A DNA stretch of 64,000 nucleotides from Aurantimonas endophytica (GTDB lineage: Bacteria; Pseudomonadota; Alphaproteobacteria; Rhizobiales; Rhizobiaceae). Numbering within the stretch: position 1 is the first letter of the stretch; each line of letters begins with the position of its first letter. A program made the translations under genes and the position numbers. The notes under the pieces are model-generated. The model was not told the DNA's origin and did no database searches. It worked only from the letters and a program-made list of their open reading frames with translations. This document shows, piece by piece, positions 60,108 to 64,000 of this stretch. The DNA lies in NCBI RefSeq assembly GCF_014196845.1, contig NZ_JACIEM010000001.1, forward strand, positions 620,001-684,000, in the 5' to 3' direction.

Positions 60108-61367
60108 TCAGGCGAAAAATCGCCGTGCCTTCTCCAGCGCCTCGGCGAGAAGGTCGATTTCGTCGAGCGTGTTGTACATACCAAACGATGCCCGGCATGT
60201 GGAAGTCGCGCCGAAGCGCTTCAAGAGCGGCTGGGCGCAATGCGTCCCGGCGCGCACGGCGACGCCCTCGCGATCGATCACCATCGACACGTCGTGTGCA
60301 TGGATGCCTTCGAGGTCGAAGGAGACGATGGCACCCTTCCCCGGCGCCTCGCCGTAGATCCGCAGCGAGTTCACCGCCCGCAGCCGTTCGTGCGCATAGT
60401 CGCGAAGGCTTTCCTCGTGCGCGGCGATCGCCTCGCGGCCGATGCCATTGACGTAGTCGAGCGAGGCGCCGAGGCCAATCGCCTGCACGATCGGCGGCGT
60501 CCCCGCCTCGAAGCGATGCGGCGGGGCGTTGTAGGTAACCATTTCTTCGGTCACCTCGACGATCATCTCGCCGCCGCCATTGAAGGGCTGCATGCGATCC
60601 AGAATCTCTCGCTTGCCGTACAGCACGCCGATGCCGGTCGGCCCGTAGAGCTTGTGGCCGGTGAAGACGTAGAAGTCGCAGTCGAGGTCCTGGACGTCCA
60701 CCGGCAGGTGCACCGCGCCCTGGCTGCCGTCGACGAGAACCGGGATGTTCTTCGAATGCGCCAGCGCCGCGACCGCCTTCACGTCGACAACCGTGCCGAG
60801 CACGTTGGACATGTGGGTGGTGGCGATCAGCCTGGTGCGCGGCGTGATCGCCCGCTCGAAATCGGCGATGTCGATCGAGCCGTCGTCGGCGACGGGCACG
60901 AAGACCAGCTTGGCGCCCTTGCGCTCGCGGATGAAGTGCCACGGGATGATGTTCGAGTGGTGCTCCATGATCGTGAGCACGATCTCGTCGCCCTCGCCGA
61001 TCTCCTGCATGCCATAGCCATAGGCGACAAGATTGATCGCCTCGGTCGCAGAGCGGGTGAAGACGATCTCATCCGGGCTCGGGGCGTTGAGGAATGCGGC
61101 GACCTTGCCGCGCGCCGCCTCGAATTCCTCGGTGGCGCGGTTCGACAGGAAATGCAGGCCGCGATGGACGTTGGAGTAATCCTCGGCATAGGCCTTCTGC
61201 ACGGCGTCGAGCATTGCCTTCGGCTTCTGGGCGGAGGCGCCGCTGTCGAGATAGACGAGCGGCTTGCCGTAGACCTGCGTCGACAGGATCGGGAAGTCGC
61301 GACGCACCGCCGCGACGTCGTAGGCGACGGTGGCGGCGCTGTCTCGGGCGATGGCTTCGGCCTTCAT
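60108..61367 (-). CDS. sufS: Cysteine desulfurase
   Basis: 419 residues, PLP fold type I. VYLDSGASAQKP near the N-terminus, IMEHHSNIIPWHF, VDGSQGAVHLPVDV, PLP Lys in FTGHKLYGPTGIGVLYGK, the active-site Cys in STCRASFGMYN. Class II SufS type. It transfers sulfur from cysteine for cluster assembly. The gap from sufD is 91 bp. Confidence 0.97.
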   Translation of the reverse strand: MKAEAIARDSAATVAYDVAAVRRDFPILSTQVYGKPLVYLDSGASAQKPKAMLDAVQKAYAEDYSNVHRGLHFLSNRATEEFEAARGKVAAFLNAPSPDEIVFTRSATEAINLVAYGYGMQEIGEGDEIVLTIMEHHSNIIPWHFIRERKGAKLVFVPVADDGSIDIADFERAITPRTRLIATTHMSNVLGTVVDVKAVAALAHSKNIPVLVDGSQGAVHLPVDVQDLDCDFYVFTGHKLYGPTGIGVLYGKREILDRMQPFNGGGEMIVEVTEEMVTYNAPPHRFEAGTPPIVQAIGLGASLDYVNGIGREAIAAHEESLRDYAHERLRAVNSLRIYGEAPGKGAIVSFDLEGIHAHDVSMVIDREGVAVRAGTHCAQPLLKRFGATSTCRASFGMYNTLDEIDLLAEALEKARRFFA

Positions 61368-61458
61368 GGTCGATGAACTCCGGTTGCGGCTGCGGCATTG
61401 GCCGCCAGTCCGCGCGGGGCCTCGCGGCCCGCACGCAGTGTCGCGGGCGGTAACCCGA

Positions 61459-62700
61459 TCAATGACTGCGGGCGAGCCAGGCGTCGATGCGCTGCATCAG
61501 CGCATCCTCGACCGCCTCGTCCTCGAGCTCTTCCACCACTTCGGCGACGAATGCCTTGACCAGCAGCGCTCGCGCGATCGACTCAGGGATACCGCGCGAC
61601 ATCAGGTAGAACAGGTGGTCGGCATTGATCTCGCCGGCCGTCGCGCCGTGGCCGCACTGCACGTCGTCGGCAAAGATCTCGAGCTCGGGCTTGGCCAGGA
61701 ATTCGCCGTCATCCGAGAGGAGCAGCGTGTTGCACGCCATCTTTGCGTCGGTCTTCTGCGCCTCGCGGGCGACCTTGATCATGCCCTGGAAGACGCCGCG
61801 GCCGCCGGTCAGGATGTTGCGGAAGGTCTCGGTTGCCGTGGTGTTCTCGAAGGTGTGGCGCAGCGTCGTGGTGACGTCGATGTGCTGGCCGGCCTCGAGC
61901 AGGTTGATGCCGCGCATCTTGATCTCGGCGCCCTCGCCCGCCGTCTCCGCATGCACCTCGTAGCGCACCAGCGCACCACCGGCATTCAGGACGAAGAGCG
62001 TGAACAGCGCGCCTTCGCCGACAGTGACGTTCAGTTGGCCGAGATGGGTTGCGGCTGCGCCCTTCTCCTGGTCGACGATCCAGGTGACCCGGGCACCAGC
62101 ACGGATTTCGAGATGCGACACGCCGGTGGACGGCGCAGAACCGCCCTCGCCTTCGAGCCGCTCCACGAACGTCGCCGTCGCCCCGGCACCCACCGTGCAG
62201 CGCGCGAAGCCATGGGAGCGGCTGCCCGCCCGAGCCCGCAGTTCCACCGGCGCGGCAAGCGCCACGCCACTGTCGACGGAGATGTCGACTGCCGACGCGC
62301 CGAAGGCGGCGTTCAGCATCCGCACCGTGTCAAGGCCGCGATCGAGATGGTTCGGCGTCGTCTGCCAGTCGGCCGTCTCGGCCGACGCGGTCACCGTCAG
62401 GCCGTTGAGCGCATGGCCCGCCTCCGGCGCGTCGAAATCGACGACGTGGCTGTTCGCCAGCAACGGCGCGAGGATCGCGCCCGATGCGTCGGCGACCGGC
62501 GGAACGGCCGTCTCGGCCTGCCGGCCCATCAGGCCACGCAGGTCGGTATAGTGCCACGCCTCGATGCGGCGATGCGGCAGGCCTTCACGGCGCAGTGCCT
62601 CGGTGGCCGCCTGCGACGCGACGCTGGCCGCGCCACTTTCGGCACTCTCGATCAGCGCCGACTCGGCGGCTGTCCGGGGTCTCAGCTGATGAACCGTCAT
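61459..62700 (-). CDS. sufD: Fe-S assembly scaffold protein SufD
   Basis: 413 residues from ATG 62700 (a GTG at 62706 overlaps the sufC stop and is also possible). The parallel beta-helix core (GVSHLEIRAGARVTWIVDQEKGAAATHLGQLNV) and the C-terminal SUF domain AKPELEIFADDVQCGHGATAGEINADHLFYLMSRGI are typical. It forms SufBC2D with SufB and SufC. Confidence 0.95.
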   Translation of the reverse strand: MTVHQLRPRTAAESALIESAESGAASVASQAATEALRREGLPHRRIEAWHYTDLRGLMGRQAETAVPPVADASGAILAPLLANSHVVDFDAPEAGHALNGLTVTASAETADWQTTPNHLDRGLDTVRMLNAAFGASAVDISVDSGVALAAPVELRARAGSRSHGFARCTVGAGATATFVERLEGEGGSAPSTGVSHLEIRAGARVTWIVDQEKGAAATHLGQLNVTVGEGALFTLFVLNAGGALVRYEVHAETAGEGAEIKMRGINLLEAGQHIDVTTTLRHTFENTTATETFRNILTGGRGVFQGMIKVAREAQKTDAKMACNTLLLSDDGEFLAKPELEIFADDVQCGHGATAGEINADHLFYLMSRGIPESIARALLVKAFVAEVVEELEDEAVEDALMQRIDAWLARSH

Positions 62701-62702
62701 GG

Positions 62703-63458
62703 TCACGCAGCCTCGCCGATGATCTGGCTGTAGCCTTCGTTTTCCAACTGCAGTGCGAGGTCCTTGCTACCCGAGCGGATGATGCGGCCCTTGTAGAGGA
62801 CGTGCACCGTGTCCGGCACGATGTAGTCGAGCAGGCGCTGGTAATGGGTGATGACCAGGAAGGCACGCTCCGGCGAACGCAGCGCGTTGACGCCGTCGGC
62901 GACGATCTTCAGCGCGTCGATGTCGAGGCCGGAATCGGTCTCGTCCATGACGCTCAGCTTCGGCTCGAGCAGTGCCATCTGCAGGATCTCGGCGCGTTTC
63001 TTCTCGCCGCCGGAGAAGCCGACGTTCAGCGGCCGCTTCAGCATGGCCATGTCGATATGAAGCTCGGCCGCGGCCGCCTTGACCCGGCGGATGAAGTCCG
63101 GGGTCGTCAGTTCGCCCTCGCCGCGCGCCTTGCGCTGCGAGTTGAGCGCGGTCTTCAGGAACGTCATGGTCGGCACGCCCGGGATCTCCAGCGGATACTG
63201 GAAGGCGAGGAACACGCCGGTCGCGGCGCGCTCGGCCGGGTCCATCTCCAGGATCGACTGACCGTTGTAGAGAATGTCGCCCTCGGTGACCTCGTAGTCG
63301 TCGTGACCGGCGATGATGTAGGAGAGCGTCGACTTGCCCGAGCCGTTGGGGCCCATGATCGCGGCGACTTCGCCGGCGGCCACCGTCAGGTCGACGCCCC
63401 GGAGGATTTCGGTGCCCTCGTCGGCGACGCGGGCGTGAAGGTTCTTGATTTCCAGCAT
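62703..63458 (-). CDS. sufC: SufC ATPase
   Basis: 251 residues from ATG 63458 with AGGA upstream. ABC ATPase: Walker A GPNGSGKST, Q-loop FLAFQYPLEIPGV, signature NVGFSGGEKKR, Walker B KLSVMDETDSGLDID, H-loop TH. It powers SufB/SufD. Confidence 0.97.
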   Translation of the reverse strand: MLEIKNLHARVADEGTEILRGVDLTVAAGEVAAIMGPNGSGKSTLSYIIAGHDDYEVTEGDILYNGQSILEMDPAERAATGVFLAFQYPLEIPGVPTMTFLKTALNSQRKARGEGELTTPDFIRRVKAAAAELHIDMAMLKRPLNVGFSGGEKKRAEILQMALLEPKLSVMDETDSGLDIDALKIVADGVNALRSPERAFLVITHYQRLLDYIVPDTVHVLYKGRIIRSGSKDLALQLENEGYSQIIGEAA

Positions 63459-63472
63459 TTTCGTTCCTGCGA

Positions 63473-63790
63473 TCAATAGCTGCGCAGATCGCGCAATTCG
63501 TAGTGTTGGGAGCGTTCGTCGTACCGTTTCAGGACCCGCCTCGCCTCGTCCGGGACGTAGCTGCGTTCGTGGTCGTCGCCGACGAAGGCCTTCACGTTGT
63601 CGATGGAATCGAACTCCATGATGGTGATGAACTCGACCTCGTCGGCAAGCGGGCGACGCAGCACCTCGATGCGGCTGAACCCGGGAATGGCCTTGCCTTC
63701 GATGCCTTTGATCACCTCCGAGCGGAGGAGAGATTCGTATGTGTCGGCGTTCTCCGGCGTCGTATATCCATGCCAGATCCGCTTGATCAT
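63473..63790 (-). CDS. ABM-domain-like protein inside the suf operon
   Basis: 105 residues: [99 protein letters not shown]. This is the antibiotic biosynthesis monooxygenase-like ferredoxin fold (strand-helix-strand, [18 protein letters not shown]). It is ATGA-coupled to sufB and lies 14 bases before sufC. Its role in Fe-S assembly is unknown; it may bind haem or a radical intermediate. Confidence 0.85.
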   Translation of the reverse strand: MIKRIWHGYTTPENADTYESLLRSEVIKGIEGKAIPGFSRIEVLRRPLADEVEFITIMEFDSIDNVKAFVGDDHERSYVPDEARRVLKRYDERSQHYELRDLRSY

Positions 63791-64000
63791 CCCACCGAGC
63801 CCTCGAGGCTGATGCCGATCAGCTTCTGCGCCTCGACGGCGAACTCCATCGGCAGCTGCTGGATGACGTCCCTGACGAAGCCGTTGACGATCAGAGCGAC
63901 CGCCTCCTCCTCCGGGATGCCCCGCTGCATGCAGTAGAACAGCTGGTCGTCGGAGATCTTCGACGTGGTCGCCTCGTGCTCGAACTGCGCCGTGGCGTTG
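63787..64000 (-). CDS. sufB: Fe-S assembly scaffold protein SufB, C-terminal part
   Basis: The frame runs off the right edge. The visible ~70 residues, [20 protein letters not shown] and [20 protein letters not shown], match the SufB C-terminus, including the conserved EHEATTSK and the helix after it. It is the upstream partner of sufC and sufD in the leftward operon. Confidence 0.96.
   Translation of the reverse strand, partial: NATAQFEHEATTSKISDDQLFYCMQRGIPEEEAVALIVNGFVRDVIQQLPMEFAVEAQKLIGISLEGSVG

Overview
The window is high-GC chromosomal DNA of an alphaproteobacterium, most likely a Hyphomicrobiales (Rhizobiales) member. The evidence is a SUF operon in the alphaproteobacterial order, an rlpA-dac-tmk-holB-metG-tatD-MBL run, a MGRF-type SufA, and small exported proteins with glycine-zipper or DUF6894-like sequences. 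Family names come from reading the proteins; no database was searched.

Region 1 (1-5.6 kb) is host DNA: the end of a quinone oxidoreductase, glycogen debranching enzyme glgX, a small exported protein, a leftward fluoride-channel operon (crcB-crcB-DUF190), and a tandem pair of unrecognised 123-residue genes. A tRNA-Ser(UGA) gene follows.

Region 2 (5,647-49,274) is a 43.6-kb integrated element bounded by exact 40-bp direct repeats. The left repeat is the 5' half of the tRNA-Ser gene and the right one is an orphan copy. Tyrosine integrase arm-type repeats (TGCTACC in 11-bp steps) lie just inside both ends. The element reads as a siphovirus prophage: int and an RHH protein (leftward), a small HTH protein, early genes, a DUF1376 replication protein (apparently split by a 7-bp repeat), a T7-like primase-helicase, a block of small accessory genes, then HNH, terminase, HK97-type portal/protease/capsid, connectors, tail tube, tail chaperone with a probable -1 frameshift, tape measure, tail tip, three related small tail-tip proteins, fibre and lysis genes. 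From 37 to 49 kb lies an 11-12 kb cargo zone with a hybrid histidine kinase, a YedK/HMCES-type DNA-crosslink protein, a MarR regulator with an in-frame amber stop, two HTH proteins, and many small secreted or membrane proteins.

Region 3 (49.3-64 kb) is host DNA again. It begins with the displaced native promoter of the tRNA gene, followed by rlpA, a D-Ala-D-Ala carboxypeptidase-like protein with altered motifs, tmk, holB, metG, tatD, a metallo-beta-lactamase-fold hydrolase and mazG (rightward). Leftward come a TfoX-like gene, sufA, a VOC protein and the suf operon (sufB-ABM-sufC-sufD-sufS-sufT), with sufB running off the right edge.

The most interesting points are: integration through the 5' half of a tRNA gene, which swaps its promoter; the probable frameshifted tail chaperone; the repeat-split replication gene; an endolysin fused to a holin-like domain with its own internal start; the paralogous tail-tip trio; the paralogous secreted Cys-rich pair; and the uncharacterised tandem pair next to the tRNA.
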